This document shows, piece after piece, positions 9,001 through 19,313 of a DNA stretch of 46,915 nucleotides. A model generated the notes under the pieces. It ran no database searches and was not told the origin of the DNA. It saw nothing but the letters and a program-made list of their open reading frames with translations. Within the stretch, counting starts at the first letter, position 1. Every line of letters starts with the position of its first letter. The position numbers and the translations under genes were made by a program. Source of the DNA: Candidatus Endobugula sertula (GTDB lineage Bacteria; Pseudomonadota; Gammaproteobacteria; Pseudomonadales; Cellvibrionaceae); NCBI GenBank assembly GCA_001723645.1, contig MDLC01000024.1:1-46915 (forward strand), in the 5' to 3' direction.

Positions 9001-11817
9001 ATGAGTCAATTTCAAGAGCGCCACATAGGCCCTGATCAGCACGACACGCAATATATGCTGGAGCAACTGGGCTATGATAGTCTGGATAGTTTAACCGAGA
9101 AGGTTGTACCTGCCAGTATTGCAAATAATTTACCATTGGATTTATCTGCTCCTGTTGATGAAGAGCAGGCTTTGGCAGAGTTAAAGACCATGGCTAGTCA
9201 AAACCAGGTATTGAAAACCCTGATCGGTCAAGGTTACTACAATACTTATACGCCACAGGTGATTAAGCGTAATGTACTGGAAAACCCAGCCTGGTATACG
9301 GCTTACACGCCTTACCAACCAGAAATTTCTCAAGGTCGCTTGGAAGTACTCTTTTATTTTCAAACCATGATTACTGAGTTAACCGGTATGGATATTGCCA
9401 ATGCCTCCATGCTGGATGAAAGTACCGCTGCCGCTGAAGCCATGACGTTGGCTTACCATGCTGCACGGGGCAAAAAGCATACCTTTCTGGTATCCAGTCA
9501 CTGTCACCCGCAGACTAAAGCGCTATTGTGTACTCGTGCTGAGCCGCTACATATTACGATTACCGAGTTTGATGAAACCCAGGCAGTAGCCAGTTGGGAA
9601 GATGTTTTTGGCTTTGTTGTTCAGTATCCGACGACGTATGGCGATATTCATGAATTACAGACCTTATCGCATCAGGCACATGAAAATGGTGCTCTGGCGA
9701 TTATGGCGACTGACTTATTGGCGCTAACGCTATTAACATCCCCCGCACAATTAGGTGCGGATATTGTTGTTGGTAATTCACAGCGCTTTGGTGTGCCATT
9801 AGGTTTTGGTGGCCCTCATGCTGGGTTCTTTGCAACGACTCATAAAAACAAACGCTCTATGCCTGGACGTTTGGTTGGTCAGTCCATTGATGCTTTGGGA
9901 CAACCCGCTTATCGTCTGGCACTACAAACCCGTGAGCAGCATATCCGTCGTGAAAAAGCCACATCCAATATTTGTACTGCGCAAGCATTGTTAGCCATGA
10001 TGGCGACATTTTATGCCTGTTATCATGGTCCACAAGGTTTGAAGGCAATAGCCCGAAGAGTACACAGCTTAACCGCCAGTATTGCCCAGGCACTATCTGG
10101 CGCTGGCGTTGTGGTATTGAATAATAGTTATTTTGATACTTTACATATTGCTGTCGATCAGCCACAAGATATAGCAGATAAAGCGGTTGCTGCAGGTTAT
10201 AACCTCAGTGCTTATCAACAAAGTGTATCAATTTCTCTAGATGAAACATCAACCGCAGACGATGTGGAAGACATTCTGTCGTGGTTTGGGGTGACGGCTG
10301 AGGCGAGTGGCGATGAAATCAATACCTTGTCAAAGAAGCAATTACGAACGGATCATTATTTATCACAATCCATTTTTCATCAGTACCACTCGGAAACAGA
10401 AATAATACGTTATCTGCGTCGTTTGGCTGACAAGGATATTGCCTTGGATCGTTCTATGATCCCTTTAGGCTCATGTACAATGAAGCTCAATGCCACCAGT
10501 GAAATGGTGCCAGTTACTTGGCCTGAATTTGCTCAAATACACCCTTTTGCTCCAACATCACAAACAAAAGGCTATCAGGAAATGATCCGCCAGCTTGAGC
10601 AAATGCTATGTGCTGCTACAGGGTATGATGTGGTTTCATTACAGCCTAATGCGGGCTCTCAAGGTGAATATGCGGGCCTGTTGGCCATTAAAGCCTATCA
10701 TGAATCTCGTGGTGAATCGGAGAGAGATATTTGCTTAATTCCCAGCTCTGCTCATGGGACTAATCCTGCCAGCGCTCAAATGGTTAATATGAAAGTCGTC
10801 GTGACTAAGTGCGATGATCAAGGCAATGTGGATCTGGAAGATTTACGTAGCAAGGTTGAGGAAAACCCTGGACGTATTGCGGCTATCATGATTACCTATC
10901 CCTCCACTCACGGGGTATTTGAAGAGCATGTTACCGATCTCTGTGCGCTTATCCACGATGCAGGTGGTCAAGTTTATATTGACGGTGCCAATATGAATGC
11001 CTTGGTAGGTGTTGCTGCACCCGGTAAATTTGGTGGTGATGTATCCCACTTAAACTTGCATAAAACCTTTTGTATTCCTCATGGTGGGGGTGGTCCTGGT
11101 GTGGGACCTATTAGTGTAGGTAAACATCTAGAACCATTTTTGCCGAAAGATGGTATTAACCATGAACGTAAGGGCAATATGGTGAGTGGAGCACCTTTTG
11201 GTAGTGCAGCAATACTGCCGATTTCCTGGATGTATATTCGTATGATGGGTGCATCGGGTATGCGTAAAGCAACACAAATAGCTATTTTAAATGCCAACTA
11301 TATTGCACATCGTTTAGGAAGCAAATACCCTATCCTTTATACAGGTAGTCATGGCCTAGTCGCTCATGAGTGTATTATTGACACTCGGTTTATGAAAGTC
11401 GATGGCATTAGTGTAGATGACATTGCCAAGCGCTTGATTGATTTTGGTTTCCATGCGCCGACGATGAGTTTTCCGGTGGCAGGTACGTTAATGGTTGAGC
11501 CGACAGAGAGTGAAAATCTGGCTGAGCTTGAGCGTTTTTGTCGAGCGATGTTAATTATTCATGAAGAATACCTGCAGGTGAAAAGTGGCAAGTTACCTGT
11601 TGATGATAATCCTCTGGTCAATGCCCCCCATACTGTCGATTTATTATTACGAGATGATCTTGAGTTGGCCTATAGTCGTAAAACAGCGAGCCACCCTGAT
11701 ACAGAAAGCCACAATCTGAACAAGTACTGGCCACCTGTTGCTCGGGTTGATAATGTATATGGAGATAAAAACTTGATCTGTTCTTGTCCAAGCATTGATA
11801 GTTATCAGGAGAGTTAA
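9001..11817 (+). CDS. gcvP: Glycine dehydrogenase (decarboxylating), P protein
   Basis: This pyridoxal-phosphate enzyme decarboxylates glycine and loads the aminomethyl group onto the lipoyl arm of H protein. At 938 residues it is the long one-chain form, with both halves present. The N-terminal half starts [10 protein letters not shown] and includes [15 protein letters not shown]. The C-terminal half has the PLP-binding motif [17 protein letters not shown], with the Schiff-base lysine at residue 688. It ends in a conserved tail ([23 protein letters not shown]). It follows gcvT and needs GcvH and Lpd from elsewhere in the genome. Confidence 0.97.
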   Translation: MSQFQERHIGPDQHDTQYMLEQLGYDSLDSLTEKVVPASIANNLPLDLSAPVDEEQALAELKTMASQNQVLKTLIGQGYYNTYTPQVIKRNVLENPAWYTAYTPYQPEISQGRLEVLFYFQTMITELTGMDIANASMLDESTAAAEAMTLAYHAARGKKHTFLVSSHCHPQTKALLCTRAEPLHITITEFDETQAVASWEDVFGFVVQYPTTYGDIHELQTLSHQAHENGALAIMATDLLALTLLTSPAQLGADIVVGNSQRFGVPLGFGGPHAGFFATTHKNKRSMPGRLVGQSIDALGQPAYRLALQTREQHIRREKATSNICTAQALLAMMATFYACYHGPQGLKAIARRVHSLTASIAQALSGAGVVVLNNSYFDTLHIAVDQPQDIADKAVAAGYNLSAYQQSVSISLDETSTADDVEDILSWFGVTAEASGDEINTLSKKQLRTDHYLSQSIFHQYHSETEIIRYLRRLADKDIALDRSMIPLGSCTMKLNATSEMVPVTWPEFAQIHPFAPTSQTKGYQEMIRQLEQMLCAATGYDVVSLQPNAGSQGEYAGLLAIKAYHESRGESERDICLIPSSAHGTNPASAQMVNMKVVVTKCDDQGNVDLEDLRSKVEENPGRIAAIMITYPSTHGVFEEHVTDLCALIHDAGGQVYIDGANMNALVGVAAPGKFGGDVSHLNLHKTFCIPHGGGGPGVGPISVGKHLEPFLPKDGINHERKGNMVSGAPFGSAAILPISWMYIRMMGASGMRKATQIAILNANYIAHRLGSKYPILYTGSHGLVAHECIIDTRFMKVDGISVDDIAKRLIDFGFHAPTMSFPVAGTLMVEPTESENLAELERFCRAMLIIHEEYLQVKSGKLPVDDNPLVNAPHTVDLLLRDDLELAYSRKTASHPDTESHNLNKYWPPVARVDNVYGDKNLICSCPSIDSYQES

Positions 11818-11867
11818 TCTGGATAAGTCAATGTAGCCAAGCGCAGGCTGATAGGGGTAGACGCTAA

Positions 11868-12722
11868 ATGGCTAGAAACATACCTACTGATTTTTTGCGC
11901 TCATTCGTAGTGATTGCTGAACTGGGGAGCTTTACCCAGGCCGGTAATCAATTGGCACGATCACAATCTGCGATCAGCCTGCAAATAAAAAAATTGGAAG
12001 AACTATTAGGTCAAAAGATCTTTGACCGTAAAGGCCATAATTTTCAGCTAACCCCTACAGGGGAAACGTTGATGCCCTATGCTAGGCAAATTCTTCAGCT
12101 TAATGACCGACTGATGGATGACCTTGACCAAAAAGTGATTGAGGGAAAAGTCAGGCTGGGTATTCCCAGTGAGTTTGCGACGGCGTTACTACCTAAAATC
12201 GTTGGTAAATTTTCTCGGGAAAACCCTCAGATTGCATTGGAAGTCAAATGTGATTTGAGCCGTAATTTAAATCTAGATATTAAGCAAAACAAATATGATC
12301 TAATTTTATCGCTTGTCGATGATCCAAGTCAGGTTAAAGGTGAATATATTAGGCGAGATAAATTAGTCTGGGTGGTATCTCCAGAGTATTATCTTGATAA
12401 TATTACCACCTTCCCTTTAATTGTTGCCCCAGAAGGTTGTATCTACCGTAACAGAGCAATCAACACCTTAAATCGATGTCGTGTACCTTGGCAAATTATT
12501 TATACCATTATGGACATTGCCGGTATTAAAGCAGCTATCGAAGAAGGCTTGGGGATTACTGTGTTAGCAGAAAGTACAGTGCCTCAAAATTTGAAAACCA
12601 TTTCCTCCTCAGAGCAGCTTGAAAAGCTTGGCGACATTGGTATTAGTTTGATTAGTTATGGTGTCCATATGTCAGATGCGACCCGAGCATTGGCAGATTA
12701 TTTAAAACAGTACTTGGAGTAG
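11868..12722 (+). CDS. LysR-family transcriptional regulator
   Basis: The 284-residue protein has the LysR layout. An N-terminal winged helix-turn-helix spans about residues 5-65 (FVVIAELGSFTQAGNQLARSQSAIS, then KKLEELLGQKIF), followed by a linker helix and an effector-binding domain with AGIKAAIEEGLGITVL. It lies 50 bases downstream of gcvP on the same strand, preceded by a purine-rich GGGGTAG. It does not closely resemble the GcvA regulators I know, so a role in glycine-cleavage control is only a possibility from position. The target and inducer cannot be read from the sequence. Confidence 0.9.
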   Translation: MARNIPTDFLRSFVVIAELGSFTQAGNQLARSQSAISLQIKKLEELLGQKIFDRKGHNFQLTPTGETLMPYARQILQLNDRLMDDLDQKVIEGKVRLGIPSEFATALLPKIVGKFSRENPQIALEVKCDLSRNLNLDIKQNKYDLILSLVDDPSQVKGEYIRRDKLVWVVSPEYYLDNITTFPLIVAPEGCIYRNRAINTLNRCRVPWQIIYTIMDIAGIKAAIEEGLGITVLAESTVPQNLKTISSSEQLEKLGDIGISLISYGVHMSDATRALADYLKQYLE

Positions 12723-12746
12723 AGTATTGATGATGCTTAAACTCTA

Positions 12747-12980
12747 ATGATATCTAGAAATTCAAATAAGGGGTTCAGTGATCGAGAGATGGAGCGTTAT
12801 TTTCAAGAGAATATTGCAGGTCAATGGTTTTGTGGTTTGGCGTTAGGAGAAAACATACCGGATCACAGCGACTTTGACCGTTTCTGCCAACGTTTGGGTT
12901 CGTCGAGGTTGATGGATATTTTTTCGTTGGTTCGTGATAGCTTGAAAGGGATGGGTCTGATACGCGAAGTGTTCATGTGA
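12747..12980 (+). mobile_element. IS5/IS4-like transposase remnant (N-terminal part)
   Basis: The 77-residue frame holds WFCGLALGENIPDHSDFDRF followed by a CQRLGS...LMDIFSLVRDSLKGMGLI...EVF segment. This is the N-terminal domain pattern (FCG...PDHS.F..F..R) of IS5-type transposases with a DDE domain. It stops where the first catalytic aspartate region (FVDA) would follow, so the catalytic part is missing. It lies directly behind the LysR gene. Confidence 0.7.
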
Positions 12981-13008
12981 TGTCCCCAAGTTTTGCACTT
13001 GGAGACAT
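12980..13008. repeat. Imperfect hairpin after the transposase remnant
   Basis: ATGTC-C-CCAAG and CTTGG-A-GACAT form an 11-position stem with one mismatch around a 7-nt loop. No T-run follows, so it is probably not an intrinsic terminator. From there to about 13460 I recognise no gene. Confidence 0.4.
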
Positions 13009-13466
13009 AGATTCTCACCATTTAATGCGTTTTACACCATCGAGCGTGTTTAATAGTTGGTTTTTATTCTGTTATCGCCTCTAAGCCGGCTTGACAAAAG
13101 CGGCAAATATTTGAAGAATAGCGCTTTTCCCCCCAAAAGGATAAAAACTCTCAGAGCTGATTTTTTACACGAACGGTTATTTTTAGTGAGCTATCGCCCC
13201 TGGAGTCGAGCGAACAAGAGTCTGTCATTTGGTGTATTTAATCATTCTTTGCATGTGTGGGATAGTTTGTGGTGCGGATGATCGGGTATCCATTGCTAAA
13301 TTTGCCGAGTAAAGATTGGTAGAAGCAACAGGGCTTATTCTTAGATCGAACCCCCTCTAATGATAAGCTGGGATGCGTGTTTAGTCTGGTTGATGCAGAA
13401 GTTCAGGCAGCTATTCACCAAGTGAGTGTTAAGTACCCATGAGTTATTCCAGAGCAAAGTAATTGC

Positions 13467-13492
13467 GGTTGATGGCTATAATACCATCAACC
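13467..13492 (+). promoter_or_regulatory. Palindrome enclosing a TATAAT box upstream of the methyltransferase
   Basis: GGTTGATGG (13467-13475) and CCATCAACC (13484-13492) are perfect 9-bp inverted repeats. The 8-nt loop between them contributes nearly all of a perfect TATAAT (13477-13482). The -35 region is poor. The site begins 56 bases before the methyltransferase ATG at 13523. A dyad laid over a -10 box is what a repressor operator can look like; a plain RNA hairpin is the alternative. Confidence 0.4.
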
Positions 13493-13522
13493 TTTAGCAA
13501 CAAAGTATCACCAATTATTGAT

Positions 13523-14248
13523 ATGAAGAAAAGCACTATTAAATACCCAACGGGATGGGTACCTGAATCTGCATTTGGCATTTGGTTCTTAAATACTGAT
13601 ATTTGGATTCATCATGTCCTCAAGCTCTCCTTAGATGCACTTGAAGAAGTTATGTTCCCTAAACATGAGCGGTATCCAACGATCCTTGATATTGGTTGTG
13701 GACATGGGAATTCATTGGTTCAGCTGGATAAACGTTTTAAGCCCGATAAAATGTTTGGTGTTGATGTTGATCCTGAAGTGATAAAACGTTCAAAGGATAA
13801 TATTCAGCGTTGCCAGTCTGATATTGAAATTATGATTAATAATGCTGCCTCTATCAATTTACCTGACAACGCTGTTGATATGATATTTTGCCATCAGACA
13901 TTTCACCACCTTATTGATCAAGAAAGTGCTATTCAAGAATTTTACCGGCTACTTAAACCTGGTGGTGTTCTACTATTTGCTGAATCATGCCGACGTTATA
14001 TTCATTCGTTAGTGATCAAAGTATTGTTTCGTCATCCTATGGATATGCAAAAAACAGATGAAGAATATCTTGAATTGATTCGCACTGCTGGTTTTATCTA
14101 TCAGCCCGAAAATGTATCAAAACCTTTTCTATGGTGGAGTCGGGCTGATTTGGGGCTATTGGAAAAAATAGGATGGAAGTCAGCTAAGGATAGAGAAGGT
14201 ACCAGAGAAGAAACTTTAGTGTATTTGGCTGCGTATAAGCCTGAATAA
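13523..14248 (+). CDS. Class I SAM-dependent methyltransferase
   Basis: The protein of about 241 residues has the Rossmann-fold methyltransferase motifs. Motif I is ILDIGCGHGNSLVQL, followed by the acidic loop GVDVDPE that would hold the SAM ribose. Motif II region is INLPDNAVDMIFCHQTFHHL, and the post-motif LKPGGVLLFAES comes next. The C-terminal part, rich in Trp and Phe, may form the substrate pocket. I prefer the ATG at 13523 to in-frame TTG/ATG codons at 13463/13472 because those fall inside the palindromic promoter-like site. APE clusters of other bacteria often include a methyltransferase (ApeB) that methylates the aryl head. None is present in the APE operon here, so this gene could fill that role, but it is about 2.7 kb away on the other strand and the link is speculative. 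Confidence 0.85.
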   Translation: MKKSTIKYPTGWVPESAFGIWFLNTDIWIHHVLKLSLDALEEVMFPKHERYPTILDIGCGHGNSLVQLDKRFKPDKMFGVDVDPEVIKRSKDNIQRCQSDIEIMINNAASINLPDNAVDMIFCHQTFHHLIDQESAIQEFYRLLKPGGVLLFAESCRRYIHSLVIKVLFRHPMDMQKTDEEYLELIRTAGFIYQPENVSKPFLWWSRADLGLLEKIGWKSAKDREGTREETLVYLAAYKPE

Positions 14249-14340
14249 TACTAAATAGCGCCACTTTTTGGCGATGTTAGCACATAGATAAGTTTGAAAA
14301 ATTGAAATCAGCACTCTTCAAATATTGAGAATAAATAACA

Positions 14341-15819
14341 ATGATGAAAGAAAAAATTTTATTTGCACTCCTACTAATAATTTTTTCGGGGTATTCATTC
14401 GCTTTGCCAGCAATGCTTGAACAGGAGCTGGAATTTCACATTAAAGAGTTTCAGCAGGGAACACCATCCAGTCAACAACTAGTTGCTAGGCAATTAGAAT
14501 CAGCCGGCTTTAGTGATACTAGATTGTTCGATCTTATTGAGAAAAAATTACTGGTAAGCTATGCCGATTATATAGAGAATTCTACAGTGTATATCGATTA
14601 CCCGGGTGGCTCTGAAGATTATGTAACCCATGGTGGAAATAAATATTTGCAAAGCTCTTCCCTTTACACTATAGATTATTTATCCTGGTTGGCAAAGGCA
14701 CTGGCTTTTTCTGGGCAAGAAAAGTATCAGGCTACATTTAAAAAAATGCTTGCACAAAAAAATCTTGATGAAAAATTAAAAAAATATATAGAAATAAGCA
14801 TTAAACTACTGCCTAAATATACCAATTGGAATAAAGTTATTCTTAATGGAGAGCAATGGGATGATAACTGGCCCAATAATATCAATCGTTTTGCTTTAAT
14901 GATCCAAAGTGGTGATTTACACTTAGAAAAATTAGCTAAAAAGAATGCGGCGTATCATGAAAGTAACTACAGCAATCAATTACTGGGCTTAGCAGAGTAT
15001 CAACTACTTAAACGTTATAAAAGCCACCAAAATAATAACTTGTCTGTTAGTAATACCAAGCGAGTTAACGAAGCTTCTGATGTACTTACATCTATAGAGC
15101 AAGAGCTTAAGAGCTACATTGCTATATTTCAAACTGGTTCTAATTCAGAGAAAAAAACAATGATTAAAAGGTTGGAATGGTCTGGTTTAGAGGATCCAAG
15201 ACTTTTCGATCTTATCGAGCAGCAACTACTTGAAAACTATTTAAGTAAAGGAAACAAAGAAGACATTGATTATTTATCTTGGCTAGCTAAAGCTTTAGCT
15301 TTCTCTGGGCAAGATAAATATCGCACCACACTTCTGAAAGTGGCAAATAATAATAAAACTTCAAGAAAGCTAAGAAAATACGCAAAATTAAGTATTTCTA
15401 CCCTTAAAGATTATAAGCGCTGGAATACCGTTATTTTCAATGAGAAGCAATGGAATAATAACTGGCCAATAGATATAAATCGCTTATTTTCGATGGTTCA
15501 AAGCAATGACTTCCATTTAAAACGCCTAGCTGCAAAACATATTCATCATAAATATATTTACCATACTGAATTATTGGACTCGTTGGAACAGCAATTACTT
15601 AAACACTATCAGAGCAGTCGAAATGACCATTTGTTTGTTAATGCTCTTATCGGTATGAGCAAAGCATTAGCCGGCTCCCAATATCCACAATATAAAGAAA
15701 CTATTGGATATCTTGCAAAGTCAGCCAAAAATAAAAAATTACGAGCATATGCAAGAAAAGATTTAAAGTTTTATTACTACCAACGGTTATACAATGGTGA
15801 AGGGCAGCTTATTTTCTAA
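14341..15819 (+). CDS. Secreted two-unit helical repeat protein, family not recognised
   Basis: The 492-residue product starts with a clear Sec signal peptide (KEKILFALLLIIFSGYSFA, cleavage near residue 22), so it is periplasmic or exported. The mature part is two copies of one unit of about 220 residues. Each has a segment like SGxxDxRLFDLIEqqLL, then DYLSWLAKALAFSGQxKY, a Lys-rich helix, W-x-NWP, a block with HLxxLAxK, and a helix ending LLKxY. The pattern of short amphipathic helices recalls HEAT-type alpha-solenoids and suggests protein binding rather than catalysis. No enzyme motif is seen. Its only visible relative is the convergent single-unit gene next door. The ATG at 14344 is an equally possible start. 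Confidence 0.8.
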   Translation: MMKEKILFALLLIIFSGYSFALPAMLEQELEFHIKEFQQGTPSSQQLVARQLESAGFSDTRLFDLIEKKLLVSYADYIENSTVYIDYPGGSEDYVTHGGNKYLQSSSLYTIDYLSWLAKALAFSGQEKYQATFKKMLAQKNLDEKLKKYIEISIKLLPKYTNWNKVILNGEQWDDNWPNNINRFALMIQSGDLHLEKLAKKNAAYHESNYSNQLLGLAEYQLLKRYKSHQNNNLSVSNTKRVNEASDVLTSIEQELKSYIAIFQTGSNSEKKTMIKRLEWSGLEDPRLFDLIEQQLLENYLSKGNKEDIDYLSWLAKALAFSGQDKYRTTLLKVANNNKTSRKLRKYAKLSISTLKDYKRWNTVIFNEKQWNNNWPIDINRLFSMVQSNDFHLKRLAAKHIHHKYIYHTELLDSLEQQLLKHYQSSRNDHLFVNALIGMSKALAGSQYPQYKETIGYLAKSAKNKKLRAYARKDLKFYYYQRLYNGEGQLIF

Positions 15820-15829
15820 GCTGCCCTTC
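15799..15829 (+). terminator. Strong hairpin over the stop codon of the repeat-protein gene
   Basis: GAAGGGCAGCTTA and TAAGCTGCCCTTC form a perfect 13-bp stem around a 5-nt loop. The stop codon TAA (15817-15819) is the start of the right arm. A weak T-rich stretch (ATATTTTGTCC) follows. It sits between two convergent genes, so it may serve to stop transcription from the plus-strand gene. Confidence 0.6.
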
Positions 15830-15879
15830 GATATTTTGTCCTATTTTTACAGAAAAAATAAGCAGTGGTATTGGATAAT

Positions 15880-16639
15880 TTATAAATAATATTTTAAGGA
15901 ACGTTTGGCTTTTGATCGCAGTTTTTTATGTCTGGCTGATTGCGAAATAAGCTCTATAGTTTTTTTGTATTTTGGGATACGAGAGCCTGCCAGAGCCTTG
16001 GTCATCCAGGCAAAGCTATTAATAAATAGTTTACTATTATAAGTGCTCTGATAGTGTTTCACTAGCTTTTGCTCGATTAGATCTAGAAGTTCGAGTTTGT
16101 AAATATGTTGGTAATGGATTCGCTTTGCCGCTAACCTATTTAAATGAAATTCATCACTTCGTATCATTAAAGAAAAACGATTATTGTTTATCGATAAATT
16201 GTCATCCCATTGTTCATCATTGATAATAATATTATTCCAATGCGTATAGTTTTCTAGTACAGGGATGCTAATTTTAGCATATTTTCTCAATTTTTTCGCC
16301 ACACTTTTGTTGTTTGCAATTTCCAACAGTGTTGGACTATATTTTTTCTGTCCAGAAAAAGACAACGCTTTAGCTAGCCAAGATAAATAATCAATGTCTT
16401 CTTTGTTTCCTTTACTTAAATAGCTTTCAAGCAATTTTTTTTTCAATAAGGTCAAAAAGTTTAGGATCACTAAGTCCCGACCATTCTAATTTTTTGGCAA
16501 CAGCAATTTGTTCTGAGGGAAAGCCAGACTTGAATATAGAGATATAAGTATCAAGTTCCTCTACTACATCCTTAGGAATAGCAAGTCCCCATGCTGAATA
16601 GCTTAAGATGAAAAAAGTAAGTAGTATTCTATTAATCAT
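15880..16639 (-). pseudogene. Single-unit paralogue of the neighbouring secreted repeat protein, frameshifted at A9
   Basis: It begins with a signal peptide (MINRILLTFFILSYSAWGLA) and continues with SGLSDPKLFDLIEKK. The frame breaks at a run of nine A on the coding strand (16443-16435). With eight A it reads straight on through LLESYLSKGNKEDIDYLSWLAKALSFSGQ to a TAA at 15880, giving about 252 residues. The product matches one unit, chiefly the second, of the convergent 492-residue protein, often word for word. The body is otherwise free of stops, so the break is recent, an assembly error, or tolerated through slippage. The function is unknown. Confidence 0.75.
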
Positions 16640-16898
16640 TGAATTATCCTTTTTAGGCTTTGTAGTTTAAAATAATTTTTTTATTTTGACGAGTATACCA
16701 AGAGAGTTTGTTTTGGATTGTTGGTGCTCAGTTGCCTGAATTTAAGGTGGCTAGAGCTATAGTCAAATCTGGTGTATGGAAAATCATGCGACTTGCTGTT
16801 GCTCTACAGTTTTGCTAGACCATTACAGCTGTAACGATTGCTTTATTTAAAATCTGTCTTTGTCATTTTAACGATGTCTTTGAACGGCTATGTGAGAG
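16640..16898. other. Spacer between the repeat-protein paralogue and the end of the APE operon
   Basis: No gene or clear terminator is seen. This is where the promoter of the minus-strand paralogue would be expected; I find no convincing -35/-10 pair. Confidence 0.4.
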
Positions 16899-18126
16899 TC
16901 AATTCCAACGTTTAAAAATAAGTGAAGTATTAATGCCACCAAAAGCGAAATTATTACTCATTACATACTCCGTATCGAGAACACGTGATTTTTCCTGAAT
17001 ATAATCTAAATCAGCACATTGAGGATCAATATTTGATAAGTTAGCCGTTGCGTGAGCCCAGTTTTCGTTCATCATATTAATCGCTACCCATGCTTCTAAA
17101 GCGCCACAAGCACCTAATGTATGTCCAGTAAAACTTTTGAATGCACTGATAGGCGTTTTGTCACCAAAAATATTGTAGGTTGCAATGCTTTCTGCAATAT
17201 CACCAAGTTCCGTTGCAGTACCATGAGCACTAATGTAGCCGATATCTTTGGCGGTTAAACCCGCATCATCTAAAGCTTTCTGCATAGCAGCTTGCATTGT
17301 AGCGGCTTGTGGTTGAGTGATATGTGCGCCGTCAGTATTGGTTGCGAACCCGACTATTTCAGCATAAATCTTTGCTCCCCGTGCCTGTGCAGATTCTAGT
17401 TCTTCCAGAATGAGACTATCGGCCCCTTCACCAATGACCAAACCATCGCGTGTTTGATCAAAAGGAGATGGGGTAACACTGGGGGAGTCATTTTGGGTAC
17501 TGGTGGCGTATAGGGTGTCAAATACAGCGGCTTCTGTTGCGCATAACTCTTCAGCACCACCTGCTATCATCATTTGTTGCTGTCCATAACGAATTGTCTC
17601 GAACCCGTAGCCAATGCCTTGGCTGCTTGAAGTACACGCACTGGAGGTAGTATGAATCCTGCCCTTAAGGCCAAAAAAAAACAGAAATATTGACAGGAGC
17701 CGTATGGGCCATCATTTTGATGTAGGAGTTTGCATTTAAGCCATCGGTGTTGTGGTTAAGCAACATATTACCAAAGTCTGCAATGGCAGAAGGGGAACCT
17801 GCGGAAGAACCATAAGCGACGCCCATTCGCCCATCTTTTATTGATTCGTTGTAGAGTAAACCTGCATCTTCTAAGGCAAGTTCGGTTGCGCGAGTTGCTA
17901 GCAAGGCAACTCTACCCATGCCACGTGTTGCTTTGCGTTCATAATGCTCCGGTTGTTCAAAGTCATTTACGGGTGCACCTAAACGAGTATTGAGTCCATC
18001 ATAACGATCCCATTCGCCTATTCTTTGAATGCCGGTGTTCATTGCTTTAAGGTTGCTGGAGACACTTTGCCAGTCAAGTCCGATAGGGGACAAACCAGCC
18101 ATTCCGGTAATAACTACTCGTTTCAT
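16899..18126 (-). pseudogene. apeR: Beta-ketoacyl-ACP synthase of the APE cluster (ApeR type), frameshifted at T9
   Basis: The gene starts at the ATG at 18126 (MKRVVITG), overlapping the stop of apeQ as TAATG. The frame breaks at a run of nine T on the coding strand (17681-17673). With eight T the read continues as VFFGLKGRIHTTSSACTSSS and on to the end, restoring about 408 residues. The repaired protein has the FabF-type triad: the nucleophilic Cys in SACTSSSQ, His in SAHGTATELGD, and His in FTGHTLGACGALEA. ApeR is the second, homodimeric ketosynthase of APE systems and acts early in chain extension. As written it would end after about 153 residues, before the active-site Cys, so extension may depend on the other ketosynthase or on slippage. 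Confidence 0.88.
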
Positions 18127-18848
18127 TAACACAGCCCTCCATTAACGGCTATCACCTGGCGGGTAATATAACCAGCATCTTCTGAAAGCAAAAAGCTGAT
18201 AGTAGCTGCGATTTCTTCGGGTTTTCCCATTCTACGTGCAGGTATTATTTTCATGGCTGCTTCTACAGGGGCTTCATCTGCCATGTCGGTTTCAATCAAT
18301 CCAGGCGCCACACAGTTGAAAGTAATCGCGCGTTTGGCAAGTTCTAATGATAATGCTTTACAGGCACCAATCAGACCCGCTTTAGAAGCGCTGTAATTGA
18401 CTTGCCCTCGGTTTCCTATCATGCCGGAAGCGGATGATAATACAACAATACGGCCTGGTTTACGTCTGCGCACCATAGGCATGGTGAGGGGATTAAGGAT
18501 ATTAAAAAAACCATCTAAATTAGTGTGGACGACGAGGTCCCAATCTTCACCGCTCATAGCGGGAAAAGCATTGTCTCTTGCTAAGCCTGCATTACAAACA
18601 ACACCATAATAGGCGCCATATTCTTCAACGTCCGCTAATAAGTTTTCAGCAGCAGTACGGTCTGCAATATCAAACTGTAAAATACGCGCCTGACGCCCTA
18701 AGTTTTCTATTGATTGCTTGACCCTTTCGGCGCCTTTACTCCCTGAGCGGCAGTGTAAGACAATATTATAACCATCTTGAGCCAGTCGTAACGCAGTTGC
18801 TTTGCCTATGCCACGACTGGACCCTGTTACTAAAACAGTATTGACCAT
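18126..18848 (-). CDS. apeQ: 3-ketoacyl-ACP reductase of the APE cluster (FabG-like)
   Basis: This short-chain dehydrogenase should reduce the keto group of the growing polyene on its ACP with NADPH. The 240 residues show the nucleotide motif TGSSRGIGKATALRLA at the N-terminus, NAG near residue 90, catalytic Ser in VLSSASGMIGNRGQ and the YSASK pair (NYSASKAGL). The end (EDAGYITRQVIAVNGGLC) matches FabG. It starts 12 bases after apeP and overlaps apeR by TAATG, which implies coupled translation. Position and sequence match ApeQ of described APE clusters. Confidence 0.93.
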   Translation of the reverse strand: MVNTVLVTGSSRGIGKATALRLAQDGYNIVLHCRSGSKGAERVKQSIENLGRQARILQFDIADRTAAENLLADVEEYGAYYGVVCNAGLARDNAFPAMSGEDWDLVVHTNLDGFFNILNPLTMPMVRRRKPGRIVVLSSASGMIGNRGQVNYSASKAGLIGACKALSLELAKRAITFNCVAPGLIETDMADEAPVEAAMKIIPARRMGKPEEIAATISFLLSEDAGYITRQVIAVNGGLC

Positions 18849-18860
18849 AAAGTAAACCTT

Positions 18861-19313
18861 TTATTTTTTATTGTTCAAATATTGATCGATATCATCGGGT
18901 TGAAACACATTGAGATTAGCGGTTGCCTCGATGCCATCCGCAACAATTTCACAGCGGTAAGTTCCCAGGCCGTTATCTCCCAGAAGCTCTCTATAAACCG
19001 TAACGTTTATGATTAATCCAAAAGGAAAACATGCCTGGTTACAGCTATATCTACGTGTGCCTACCAATAAGCCAATAGAGACATCACCCCTTTTGTTGAG
19101 CGCGAGTACACCAGCATGGGCGGCAACGGCCTGGGCCATGTACTCTATACCTATCCAAGCGGGAACACCATCTGTCTGGGCAAAGCAACTATGCTCGGTA
19201 ATAGTCAGTTGAGCACTTAGTGATTCATTATCATAATTGATCAATGTGTCCAGTAATGACATGGTGCCAGAATGAGGGACAACATCAAGAATGTTGTAGA
19301 GCGGCTGTGTCAT
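18861..19313 (-). CDS. apeP: Hotdog-fold 3-hydroxyacyl-ACP dehydratase (ApeP type)
   Basis: The 150-residue protein is of the FabZ-like hotdog type. PAWIGIEYMAQAVAAHAGVLAL is the central hot-dog helix, preceded by VPHSGTMSLLDTLINYD, which carries the likely catalytic His. It should remove water from 3-hydroxyacyl-ACP to set each double bond, working with ApeQ. In described APE systems ApeP works alongside a second dehydratase, ApeI, here fused to the ligase. Its ATG overlaps the stop of apeO by 4 bases (ATGA). Confidence 0.88.
   Translation of the reverse strand: MTQPLYNILDVVPHSGTMSLLDTLINYDNESLSAQLTITEHSCFAQTDGVPAWIGIEYMAQAVAAHAGVLALNKRGDVSIGLLVGTRRYSCNQACFPFGLIINVTVYRELLGDNGLGTYRCEIVADGIEATANLNVFQPDDIDQYLNNKK

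Noticed and set aside
13057-13281. Open frame of 74 residues downstream of the transposase remnant
   Set aside because: No motif, no ribosome-binding site and unusual composition in a region of mobile-element decay.
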